A program made the position numbers and the translations under genes. From assembly GCF_027595985.1 (NCBI RefSeq), contig NC_073305.1, forward strand, positions 107,864,535 through 107,928,534: a stretch of 64,000 nt of DNA, written 5' to 3'. This DNA is from Sorex araneus (lineage: Eukaryota > Chordata > Mammalia > Eulipotyphla > Soricidae). Below, one piece after another: positions 23,712 to 33,989 of the stretch. Below the pieces are notes generated by a model, which did not search any database, was not told the DNA's origin, and saw only the letters and a list, made by a program, of their open reading frames with translations. Position 1 is the stretch's first letter. Every line of letters starts with the position of its first letter.

Positions 23712-23972
23712 AATAAAAGTGAGGCCCCCTTTAAAGATACCTTTAGCTTCAATGTCATGGAGGGTTTTTCTAACCTTGTCTTCAATGTACCTGATGGATT
23801 CTCATCTGATGTTAAGGTCTTTAATTCTTTTTGATCTGACTTTTGTGCATGGTGTTAGGTAGAGGTCTGAGCCCATTGGGCACTAGACCATTGTATGACT
23901 GAAATGCAAGCATGAAAGTTTCTAAGTCTGTAACTACCTCACAGTGATTCACTAATAAAAAATTTTTTTAAA
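23712..23972. mobile_element. L1 fragment with 5' inversion
   Basis: 23712-23878 reads as L1 ORF2 on the minus strand (TTTTGATCTGACTTTTGTGC region). 23880-23972 reads as an L1 3' end on the plus strand, finishing CTAATAAAAAATTTTTTTA. Opposite orientations meeting head to head are the signature of twin priming during L1 insertion. Confidence 0.55.
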
Positions 23973-24030
23973 AAAGAATAAAATTGAAATCTGATAAGAA
24001 AAAAAAATGAGCCTCCCAAAACCATGCCAC

Positions 24031-24556
24031 TGGACTCTGCACCAAGGTGTTTTCACTCAGAGCGCCCAAGAGGGGGTGGGTGAGAGCCCTGCACTAAGGG
24101 ACCAAGCCCCAGCATTCGACCTCCACTAACCAACAGCTGCCACCTCCAAGGTGCTTTCCACACACTCGGGCCGAGCCTCACGCATAAGCGAACATATTAC
24201 TGGATCGCGCAGCTGCAACGTGGTGGCGCAACACATCATCATAAAGGGAAATATATATATATATATAAATACATATATATATATACACATACATATATGC
24301 TTCTCGGAGAGCCGAGCAAGCTACCAAGAGTATCGCGCATGCACAGAAGAGCCTGACAAGCTCCCCATGGTGTATTCGATATGCCAAATACAGTAAAAAT
24401 AACAGGTCTTATTCCCCTGACCCTGAAAGAGCCTCCAATCATTGGGAAAGATGATCAAGGAGAGGCTGCTAAAATCTCAGGTCTGGGACATATGGAGACG
24501 TTACTGGTGCCCGCTTGAGTAAATTGATGAGCAACAGGATGACAGTAATACAATGA
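24031..24556 (+). mobile_element. Internally deleted, non-autonomous RTE derivative
   Basis: The left part matches the RTE 5' UTR (GGGCCGAGCCTCACGCAT; then AGAGCCGAGCAAGCTACCAAG through CCAAATACAGTAAAAATAAC and the start of the ORF, ending AAAATCTCAGG at about 24480). It then jumps directly to the RTE 3' end (GGAGACGTTACTGGTGCCCG) and finishes with ACAGTAATACAATGA. A short AT microsatellite (24250-24300) and about 50 bp of unfamiliar GC-rich sequence (24190-24245) sit inside. It has no coding capacity and could only have moved with RTE enzymes. Confidence 0.75.
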
Positions 24557-24714
24557 TTTTTGATGAAAAGGAATGATTTTGTTTTTGGACTACATCTGGC
24601 AATGTTCAGTCATTACTCCTGTCTCTGCAATCAGGAATAACTCTTGGGGGTGTATGGGAGACCAAATGGACTGCTGAGTATCAAACCTGAGCTGGACACA
24701 TGTATCACGTGTCA

Positions 24715-27560
24715 TCCCATTGATCTTCGATTTGCTCAAGAGAGTTCCAGTAACGTCTCCATTTGTCCGGGTCGCATGCTAGTATAGCCTAGTGGTATTT
24801 GATTGCTCCAGGAACATGAAGAGCCTCAAACCGTATGATCAGAGTTTTGACAAAGAAGTCTGACCATCTCATAGGTGGGAGGCCAGGTGGTCTTTTGACA
24901 TCCCGTAGAGTCCAGTCAGTAACAGCTCTAGTCCAGCAGTCGACTCTAAATTGCATTACGTGTCCGGCCCATCTGATTTTCGATGCCTTGGCAAACAAGA
25001 CAGCGTCCCTGATTCTTGATCATCGATGGACGTCAGAACTCTGAATTCTTTCTTTCACTTGAGTGAAATGTGATATTCCAAGCAGAGATCTTTCAATTCC
25101 TCTTTGGGATACCCAAATAGCGTTCTTGTCTTGTTTTCGTAGGGCCCAGGTCTCTGAGGCATGTCAGTGCAGGAAGAACGGTTGAGTTGAAAAGATGCGT
25201 CCAGAGCCAGAGTTTCTTTGTCCTCTTAACAACTTCTTCGACACTCTTTAAGGTGTTTCCCCCCTGCTCTCTTCCATCCATGCAGTTCTGGTGCCAAGTC
25301 GTTCCTCATGTTGAGTTCTCAACCCAGATACACATAGCTGCTACATTCGGAAAAGTTCGTTCCATTGAGAGCAAATGGAACGTCAAGGACTAGTTCATAT
25401 TTCAAGAACATGGTCTTGGTGAGATTCAGCTGTAGTCGACCTTTCCACACTGGTGGTCGAAGTCAGTCAGCATTTGTGCTGTTTGGCTAATGTTTGGTGT
25501 TATTAGAATGATGTCATCAGCGAAGTAGAGGTGGTGTAGTTGCCGACTGTGTATCTTCACTCCCATTTCTTCCCATTCCAGTTGTCACATGACATTCTTG
25601 AGCGTGGCCTGAAGAGTTCCTGTGAAATGGTATCACCCTGCCAAACCCCTCTCTTTATGTTAAGATCACTTCCTTGTAGAATGGTGAGATCCTGGTGGTG
25701 AATCCGTAATACAGTTCGTGGAGGATGCTGATATACTGAGTTTGAACGCCCTGTTTGGCTAGGGCTTCAATGAGTGCTTCAGTCTCAACAGAATCAAAGG
25801 CCTTCTTTAAATGGATGAATGCTAGACAGAATGGCATCTTGAAATCTCGTGAAACTTCAATGAGCTTGGTCACCATGTGGATATGGTCCCATCGTGCTGA
25901 ATCCTTTTCAGAATCCGGCTTGCTTGCATGGTTGACCTTTGTCTAGTGTTCTGTATATTCTATTCAGGATGACTTGAGTGAAGATCTTGTAGATGATGGC
26001 CAGCAGCTAGATTGGGCGATAGTTGCTGATGTCGTGAATGTCTCCCTTCTTTTACAACAGAATGGTCCTACTGATTTTCCATTGGGATGGAACCTTGCAT
26101 TCAGACAGGTAGCATGTGAAGAGCTGAGCCAGTGTAATGACAAGTACTGGTGGAAGATTCTTCAGGTGTTCGGGTCTGACCTTGTCTGGACTGGGTGCTA
26201 TACGCGTCTTTACTGACAAAATGGTGTGTCGGATTTTGGAAGGGAGAATGTTGGAAACGACATATCCATTCTGCGGAATTAGGTATGTGGGTAGGTGGAC
26301 ATGGCTGTCGAAGAGATCCGAGTAGAAGTCATGAATAATCCTCTGCATTGCCCTTCTGGAAGATGTGATAGATCCATCAGGACGTCGGAGGGCAATGATC
26401 TTGGTCTTGTAGTTGGCAAAGGACAGGCAAGTGTTGGAAATACTTTTCCCAGCTTCTGCCACATCGGCCAACACTGCTGCTCTTCTCTCTTTGAGGTCTT
26501 CCTTTATTGCTTCTCTGCACAGCTTTGTGAGCTTGGATGTTAGCTTGTGATTGCCTGAGGCTCGTGCCAAACCACGTTGGTGAATGAGTTTGAGAGTTTC
26601 TGAAGACAGGCATCTGTTTGTGACTTTCCCACTCTTGGCATTCCTTGTGCAGTCATGGAGGTGCTGAACCAGTCGATCATATTCCTCGTCGATGTTGTCA
26701 AGGACGGCATCTTCCCACGTTGCCACAATAGTGCCAAAGAGCTCCCAGTGGTGCTCATTCTGGAAGTTCTCTTCTTAAACTTAAACTTTGCAGTTCTTTC
26801 TCCCCTCTCTGTGAAGTAGAATTTTGCACGGAGGAGACAGTGGTTCTATCCTGTTTGGAATTTTGGGACAACAGCGACATCGGTCAGGCAAAACCTTCGA
26901 TTGAATATGATGTGATCAATTTCATTGTTGAACTGTCCACCAGGAGACCCCCATGTCCAGTGTTTAGATTCGGCCTTCTGGAAATGCGAGTTACCATGGA
27001 TGGTCTTGGTCGACATAATGAACTCAGTCTCTCACCCTGTTCGTTCCATTCTAGGCCATGGGTCCCCATGTGGAGTTCTTTGGACGACCTTCTTGGTCCT
27101 ATGTTGGCATTAAAATTACCAACAATGATCTTGTACAAGGTGTGGTCTTCTTTATAGAACTTCTCCAGCTCCATGTAGAATGTCTCAATTTCTTCTTCAT
27201 CGTAATTGGATGTTGGTGCACAGACGACAAAGATAGAAACTGCCAGCAGTGAGCCACATCTATTTAAGCATAATCATCCGATTCGGGTTGTCAGGCATTC
27301 GAAATTATCAATGCTCTTGGCGAAGTTTGTGTTGACAAGGACACCGAGACCACCGACGCCTCTATTGTCACATATTCTAAGAAACAGTTCTTCTCCAGTG
27401 TCGAAAATGGCGTGATGTGATCGATGCCTTCTTATCTCGGTCAGACCAATGATGTCGTACTTGATCTTCTGCACTTGCATCATCAGGTCCTCGATGGATG
27501 CTTCTGATGCCAGCGTACGTGCATTGAAAGTACAGTCATTTTAGTTCTTCTTTGTTTTGG
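24715..27560 (-). pseudogene. Endonuclease/reverse transcriptase ORF of RTE copy 2, disrupted
   Basis: Fragments in several frames together cover the whole RTE protein. The endonuclease part (27483-27274) has GLTEIRRHRSHHAIFDTG with the catalytic Glu kept. It continues at 27174-26884, where the DFNA motif reads GNFNANIG (Asp to Asn). A 224-residue open stretch (26726-26052) covers the linker and start of the RT (MATWEDAVLDNIDEEYDRL... to SQWKISRTILL). RT motif A at 25876-25655 is AFIHLKKAFDSVETEA, with His in place of the first Asp. The catalytic box near 25525 is YFADDIILI, intact. The C-terminal part includes FAKASKIRWAGHVM (24998-24789) and ends EQIEDQWDD at the element tip. Frameshifts and stops make it inactive. 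Confidence 0.87.
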
Positions 27561-28082
27561 AAGTCTAGTTTGTACCTGAGATTTTATCAGCCTCTCCTTG
27601 CTCATTCTCCTTAACGCTGCCGTATTGGAGGCTCTTTCAGTGTCAAGGGAATGAAGTCCATTGTTGTTACTATTTTGGGCATATTGAATACACCACAGGT
27701 AGCTTGCCAGGCTCTGTCATGTGGGCGGGTACTCTCAGTAGCTTGCCGGGCTCTCTGAGAGGGATTGAGGTTTTAGGGCGGCCTCTAAGCGACCTTACAG
27801 GAGTTCTCATGGTTCACACCATATTTGAACCCCATCAAATATGGTGCAAAAATTATGGAAAATGGGTATTAAGTGTCTTCTGATGGTGCAAAAAGCTGCC
27901 TAGAGCTTGGTGGTGGCTGGATAGTGGAGGTAGTGGAGGTCGGCCGATGAGGTATTTATCTGGTGTTGATTGGGTGGGTCGTCAGGGTGTGATCCCTGGG
28001 GCGTCAAAGATTGGGGGAGGCAGGCAGAGGATCTCTGTTTCCAGGTCCCATTGAACCTGGAGTCCAAGGTCACCAAGTTCTG

Positions 28083-28140
28083 CTTTACCTGGTTTTGTGG
28101 GGCTTCACACATGTGTGAAGCCCCACAGAACCAGGTAAAG
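28083..28140. repeat. 58-bp near-perfect palindrome at the 5' end of RTE copy 2
   Basis: Two 29-bp arms (28083-28111 and 28112-28140) are reverse complements with one mismatch and no spacer; the centre is CACACATGTGTG. Both arms are RTE 5'-UTR sequence. Confidence 0.95.
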
Positions 28141-28187
28141 TGCCCTTTATGCCACGCTATCTCTCTGGCCCTGAAAAGGGATGATTT

Positions 28188-29376
28188 CTAAAGATGTACA
28201 GCTTAGGTAGAGGACTGTTTTCAAGATTCCCAGTTGTTTCCTGAGTTATGCTACCTTGTTCTTTGGCTGTTTTGGCATCTTTCTCTCTGCCTGTGTGAAT
28301 GTAGGTGAGCTATCTCAATTTCCTAAGCCTCAGTATAACTTTTTGTTTGTTGCAAACTCATTTACATGTTTAAGAATTGGTGCAAATGTCATAAAATCCA
28401 ACAATCTATGGGAATTAGAATTTCCTAAGATTGGAATTGCTTTCTTGGGGTTCTGTCTTATTGCTAAGAAGAAACTCAATAATATGCATCAAATAAAAAA
28501 ACTAATGTTTGGTATTAAAAATATATAGGTAAAAATATTGTTGGCATACTATATTATTATGAATAACAGCTATTATTCTAAGTACTGATGATGTTATGCA
28601 ATAATTATTACAATTAATAAAATATAGAGTAATTATAGAGAGTATAATGAAGTTTGGTGCCCCACTACCATGACGTTATTATATCTCTTAGTATATCACT
28701 GAGGGAACAGCAGACAAACATGTGACTTTCTGTCTTTTATCAGATGATGTATTAGAACAGGCTGGTCTATGGTTAAAAGTTACACTGTGTTAACAAATCT
28801 TATTTGCTTAATCAAGCTGTACCTCATACTGTTCATGTCACAAGGTCTTGTGAAATAGACTCCAAACACATAGTTGTAAGGTTGCCATAGTAGTGGGAGA
28901 GAAAATTGGAAGATCGTTTGGCTCTGAAATAGGATGTATCTTTTAAAATTCATTGTACTTTTAAATAAATGTACTTTTAAATAAATAAATTAACTAATAT
29001 ATTAATACGTTGTGCAGAACTAAAGGCTCCAACTACCTGCAGGCAGTTATCCAATGAGCAGTAAATGACTCTGATGCAGCAAGTACAGTGAAATACAGCT
29101 CCAAAAAACTCTGAAGATGAAGTTATTTCTGGCTGGGAAGATTCAAAAGACTTGCAAAGGTGCATTGTTTTTCTTGGCTTTCTAGTATGAACAGTGGAGA
29201 AGCAATTTTGCCTAAAAGGAGGGACTCTGCATATAAAGGAAAACACAGGTATAATTAGGAATTAAATGTTTTAAATATTTATTTATTTATTTATTTATTT
29301 TTAGAAAGAACAAGGCCTAGGGGAAGTTCTGGTACTGAAACCTGGAAATCAGTAATTAATTGTGTAGGAAAATGCT
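28188..29376. other. Single-copy DNA, no gene seen
   Basis: AT-rich, with an (ATTT)n run near 29275-29300. Nothing else recognised. Confidence 0.5.
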
Positions 29377-29626
29377 GCACAGTGGGTAGGGTGTTTGCCT
29401 TGCACGCGGCTGACCCGGGTTCGATTCCTCCATCCCTCTCAGAGAGCCTGGCAAGCTACCAAGAGTATCGCGCCCGCACGGCAGAGCCTGGCAAGCTCCC
29501 CATGGTGTATGCAATATGCCAAAAACAGTAACAACAAGTCTCACAATGGAGACGTTACTGGTGCCCACCTGAGCAAATCGATGAGCAACTGGATGACAGT
29601 GATACAGTGACAGTAATACAGTGATA
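29377..29626 (+). mobile_element. Composite SOR-RTE SINE
   Basis: tRNA-like head with GGGTTCGATTCC B box, RTE 5'-UTR segment from AGAGCCTGGCAAGCTACC to CAGTAACAACAAG, RTE 3' tip, and a long tail of ACAGTGAT/ACAGTAAT repeats. Confidence 0.88.
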
Positions 29627-29772
29627 TTAAAGAAAGCTTGAATTAGTATTAAAGAATAGGAAGGGATTGTCTAATCATACCTAATCATAAATAAGCAATT
29701 CCCTGGTCCCAAGAGAATTAAGTGACTTGTAAACCCCAAAAGGTAAAGTCATATAAATAATGGTAAAAGATT

Positions 29773-29922
29773 GATGAAAAGGAATGATTTTGTTTTTGGA
29801 CCACATATTGCAGTGCTCAGGCATTACTCCTGTCTCTGTAGCCAGGAATTCATCCTGGGGGTGTATGGGAGACCAAATGGACTGCTGAGGATCAAACCTG
29901 AGCTGGACGCATGTAAGGCAAG
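29773..29922 (-). mobile_element. 5'-truncated SOR daughter copy carrying parental flank
   Basis: Perfect 12-bp duplication TGGTAAAAGATT (29761-29772 and 29923-29934). About 90% identical to the SOR at 24580-24704, and includes the parent's unique flank GATGAAAAGGAATGA beyond the SINE tail. Confidence 0.75.
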
Positions 29923-29959
29923 TGGTAAAAGATTTAAACCTGGTTTTAAATCCGTGTTG

Positions 29960-30138
29960 ACTGTGCTGGAGAGATAATATAATATTGGGGAACATGCTTG
30001 GCTTACTTGCAGCCAACTTGGGGTAGATCCCCAGGTGCCCATATGGTTTCCCAAGGCACACAAAGTTGATCCTTGAGCCCAGGGCTAGGAGTAAGTCCTG
30101 AGTATATCAGGATGTGGCCCCAAAACAAAACAAAATCC
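29960..30138 (+). mobile_element. Old SOR SINE
   Basis: TGTGCTGGAGAGATAATATA head, CCCAGGGCTAGGAGTAAGTC body block, AAAACAAAACAAAA tail. Confidence 0.75.
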
Positions 30139-30149
30139 ATATTAGGTTC

Positions 30150-30650
30150 AGGGCCTAACTCGGTGGCTCCTAGCTTCTAGCTTTCAAGTTTAAGATTATG
30201 AGTTCAATCTCCAATACTAATTCAGTTGCCACTAACAATCCTAGAAGCTCAGCTGTGTGATACTGGAAGCTGCCGAGATGCTGTCTGTGATCCCCAGCCC
30301 TCAAGAGACTCCCAGCTGCACCACGGCACTTATTCTCAGTACCAATTATATTCTATAATAGCATAGGTGTATACAGGCACTTTAACAGTATAGGGGTGCA
30401 ACTCTGGGTGGTCACTACCGAAAGATATCCAAGCACATAGCAGAGAGGTGTTATTTCTCGAGAGCACTTGTGCAAGCGTCTCAGCGACTCCCCACACAAA
30501 GCACTATAGAATGTGTTTGAGCCCCACCGTGAAGAAAGTGCTGTTACACCCTTGTGATAGCACACTGTGTTGGACAACCCCCAACAGCTGCAGCTAAGTG
30601 TTCGAGCACCACAGTCAGGCTTGCACAGAAAGGGAAGGGAAAGACAACCA
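30150..30650 (+). repeat. Unrecognised interspersed repeat, copy A
   Basis: A tRNA-like head (GATTATGAGTTCAATCTCCA, B-box-like) is followed by about 400 bp rich in degenerate CAAGCACCAC/GAGCACCACAGTC units. It ends in GAAAGGGAAGGGAAAGAC. A similar arrangement occurs at 47050-47545. I do not recognise the family. Confidence 0.4.
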
Positions 30651-30850
30651 CCCCAAACTCCTAGGTTGCTCAGTCAGTACATGGTTTAAAAAATATATTC
30701 GTTTCCTAACTTCAAGTTCAGGGTTTGTGTTGCTCTTCCACAGTAAGAACCATGATGTAGAAGATGCATCTTGAAGTGGCATACAGAATGGACAAGATGG
30801 GAAGGAGGCCAGAGATGGGGAGATGAGTATAGAGAATATTTTGTGCATGT

Positions 30851-31344
30851 CCCTCCCTCCCTCCCTCCCTCCCTCCCTCCCTCCCTCCCTCCCTCCCTCC
30901 CTCCCTCCCTCCCTCCCTCCCTCCCTCCTTCCTTCCTTCCTTCCTCCCTCCCTCCCTCCCTCCCTCCCTCCTTCCTTCCTTCCCTCCTTCCTTCCTTCCT
31001 TCCTTCCTCCCTCCCTCCCTCCCTCCCTCCCTCCCTCCTTCCTTCCTTCCTTCCTTCCTTCCTTCCTTCCTTCCTTCCTTCCTTCCTTCCTTCCTTCCTT
31101 CCTTCCTTCCTTCCTTCCTTCCTCCCTCTCTCCCTCCCTCCCTCCCTCCCTCCTTCCTTCCTTCCTTCCTTCCTTCCTTCCTTCCTTCCTTCCTCCCTCT
31201 CTCCCTCCCTCCCTCCCTCCCTCCCTCCCTCCCTCCCTCCCTCCCTCCCTCCTTCCTTCCTTCCTTCCTTCCTTCCTTCCTTCCTTCCTTCCTTCCTTCC
31301 TTCCTTCCTTCCTTCCTTCCTTCCTTCCTTCCTTCCTTCCTTCC
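30851..31344. repeat. (CCCT)n/(CCTT)n mosaic polypyrimidine tract, about 495 bp
   Basis: Alternating blocks of CCCT and CCTT units with no purine on the plus strand except at the borders. It ends exactly at the tail side of the minus-strand SOR at 31345, so it probably grew from that SINE tail. Confidence 0.99.
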
Positions 31345-31508
31345 GTTGTTGTTTTGGGGGCACACCCGTAAATGCTCAGGGGTTACTCTTGGCTTCGCAC
31401 TTAGGAATCACTCTGGGTTGTGTTTGGTGGACCGTGTGGGATTTCGATATGCCAACGCAAATCAGCCACGTACAAAGTGCCTTACCTGCTGTCCTATTGC
31501 TCCAGCCC
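31345..31508 (-). mobile_element. SOR SINE adjoining the long pyrimidine tract
   Basis: Antisense: GGGGCACACCCGTAAATGCT to TCCTATTGCTCCAGCCCC. Its tail side abuts the (CCTT)n tract. Confidence 0.8.
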
Positions 31509-32145
31509 CTCCCCCATATGTAATTTTTCTAAATGAGGGAAAAAGAACTCTAAACTCAACCAGTTATCAAAAAGTAGGGAGAAATTTGTTAAAAAGGTGT
31601 AACTGCTTTAGAGACTACTTTCCTATTTCTTCATGATTTTGTAACCTGGGATTTCAATCAAATTTTGATTCCAAACTCTGTTAAGGTGAAGAAATGAGCA
31701 TGTGTGACTCAAGCCCACATCTCTTTCCCTGTTTTTTTTCTTCTTGGCTGCAGCCAGGGAGGATTGCGGAGGTCAAATGTAGTAGCCTTTTCTGATGACT
31801 GAGTTTAATTTTGATTTGTGAGGGATTAGAGAGTTAGAATAATCACATGGTTATGGGTTTAAGCCCCATTTCAAAACCCAACAGGAAAACTATGTCTTGG
31901 TCATCATTTGCCTTTTTTTGTGTCTGGTTATATTATATTTCTAATTTGGTTCTAGATTCAGTAAAAGGATGGATACTTATTTCTCATTCATCAATTGCAA
32001 CCATAGGAATAAAGGTTCTTTTTTTTTTTAAAAAAAGCCTTGATATCAGAATAGAAAACGCCGCAGAACATTTCCTAGTCAACATTTTTTATTATTATTA
32101 AAAATAGTCACTTTGACATTCAGAGAGTGATTATTTTTAATCATA

Positions 32146-32399
32146 AGAGACTGGAGCGATAGCACAAGAGATAGGGCGTTTGCCTTGCATGTGGCTGAGC
32201 CGGGCTTGATTCCTCCGTCCCTCTCAGAGAGCCCAGCAAGCTATTGAGAGTATCCTGCCCACACAGCAGAGCCTGGCAAGCTACCCATGGCATATTCGAT
32301 ATGCCAAAAACAGTAACAACAAGTCTCACAATGGAGACCTTATTGGTGCCCGTTCGAGCAAATAGATGAACAATGGGACGACAGTGCTAACAGTGCTAA
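32146..32399 (+). mobile_element. Composite SOR-RTE SINE
   Basis: Complete head starting CTGGAGCGATAGCACA, RTE 5'-UTR segment, RTE 3' tip with GAGCAAATAGATGAACAATG, and an ACAGTGCTA repeat tail. Confidence 0.88.
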
Positions 32400-32404
32400 T
32401 TAAA

Positions 32405-32605
32405 AATAAATTTATTTAATTTTAATTAACACGCCGTGGTTTACAAAGTTGTTCATAATAGAATTATTTCAGGCACACAATTTTTCAACACCAATCCCAC
32501 CACCGTGTCTGCAAGGTCTCTGTCATGTCCCAGCCTGCCTGCTTGGCAAGCATATAACACATTTATTTCCTATTGCTTGCTCCAACAAAACTTAAAGAAA
32601 TGGCA
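32405..32605 (-). mobile_element. L1 3'-end fragment
   Basis: Antisense L1-type 3' UTR with GTGGTTTACAAAGTTGTTCA and CAACACCAATCCCACCACC. Confidence 0.55.
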
Positions 32606-33989
32606 AATAGATTTATCATAAGGCAAATCAACAAAAGTCAATTTGTAGTGATAAATTGCTAAATGATTTTAACCTATGTAGATAAGATATTTCAAATCAT
32701 TTAACACAATATCTGCCAATTATAATTTACCTAAGTTGTCAACTATGGCATCTACAATATATTGCATTAAATTTTATTTTGTACTTGAAACTTATTGAGG
32801 TAATTATCGTATTTTACCTGTCATAAGTGAGGCTACTTTCTTGTGCTTTGCTGATGACCTGTTCTATTGTTTCTTTGAACTCATTGAGCATCCTCATCAT
32901 AGTGTCATTCAAGACACTGAGGATTTTACTGGTATTGCTTATGTCTTTGGTGATACTGTTTTCACTCATTGAACTTGGTGGATTTCAACATGCTTTCCCC
33001 ATTTGTTCTCTAGTGTTCTTTATGTGCTGAGGTCAGTTAACTCCCCCTCTCTCCTCCCCTTCCCCCCACTCCAGAAGGTGGAGTTTAAAACTAGAGGGAT
33101 TAACTGGAGGTTAATTAACTAGAGGTTGCTTCCTGTCTTCTTATAATGACAGGAAGAATAACTGTGAACAGCATGTAATTTGTGGAGTATCACGTGGTCA
33201 TTTGGAACAGGTCCAGTGATATCAGCCAGAGGTGAGCCTCACCTGGGATGTTGAAGCAGCAATCAGAAGGTCACCTGCTTCATATGAAGGGCTTACACCA
33301 CAACCTCTTCCTGACCTTTTGCTTGTCGTTCCATCTCAGGAGAAGTTCACCTCTCGCTGATATTTCTGGGCTTCTAAATGGGAGGCAGAGCTCCAATGGG
33401 TGGAAGAGCTCCTCCCTTCCAGGTGGGTCCCAGCAGTCTCCTCATCTGATAAATTAATTATTTTTTATAAGAAAAAATAAATCAGTTCTAGAACATTTGA
33501 CATTTCTGAGTTCACAGTTGCAGTGAAGTGTTGAATACTAGCTTAGAGATCTCTCTTCTACTTGATCATGGTCAGGATGGCATTGGAAAGAGAGCAAACC
33601 ATAAAAAGACATAGGAAGCCAGCAGTATGAACCACAGGGTAGTTAAAAAATATGGGTCAGGCGATATATATTTGTTTGAGAGATTTTTTTTCCCCTATGA
33701 AGGTTTTCTGTTTGGGGTAATAAAATCTGTCACATTTATAGTTTTTCCCTTAGTGACATTTATTGAGTGCTTATTCAACTCATGTTACATGTGTACCTGG
33801 ACAATACAATAAAGAAAACATAAGCAAATATATATGGCTTATATAAAAAATAGGGAAAGAATTATTGTTTGACTTTTTTACATTAAAAAATCTTAATTGA
33901 GTTGAATAGTGATGAATGGCATGAGAAAGTGTGCTTAATTTGTCGGAAAATCCATGCTTTCTTCACTGATTTGGCATCCAGATAAGAAA

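Larger units (their letters stand above)
24705..28140 (-). mobile_element. RTE-clade LINE (RTE1_Sar-like), copy 2, nearly full length but broken
   Basis: Reads right to left. The 5' UTR lies near 28110-27620 and shares long stretches with copy 1, including GAAGCCCCACAGAACCAGGT. The coding region is about 27560-24715 and the 3' tip is at about 24705. The element sits inside an older minus-strand SOR whose halves flank it (24580-24704 and 28141-28172), and the outer SOR duplications confirm this. The 5' junction carries a 58-bp near-perfect palindrome (28083-28140). It retains the ~385 bp RT C-terminal region that copy 1 has lost. Exact insertion duplications are not clear because of the palindrome. 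Confidence 0.88.
24580..28172 (-). mobile_element. Old SOR SINE split by RTE copy 2
   Basis: Left part 24580-24704 and right part 28141-28172 (ATCTCTCTGGCCC head end). Outer duplications TGAAAAGGAATGATTT/TGAAAAGGGATGATTT at 24564-24579 and 28172-28187 show that one SINE was opened by the RTE. Confidence 0.8.
31509..33989. other. Mostly single-copy DNA, no gene seen
   Basis: Contains the composite SINE and L1 remnant at 32146-32605. The rest shows no recognised element or conserved ORF. Confidence 0.5.

Noticed and set aside
5535..28140. RTE copies as nematode contamination of the assembly
   Set aside because: Copy 1 has a shrew SINE inserted in it and copy 2 is inserted in a shrew SINE, both with proper duplications, so they are integrated in the host genome.
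30686..31523. Long open frames of Gly-Arg-Glu-Lys or Pro-Ser-Leu repeats
   Set aside because: They are translations of the (CCCT)n/(CCTT)n tract, which stays open in several frames because of its unit sequence. No start context, conservation or domain.
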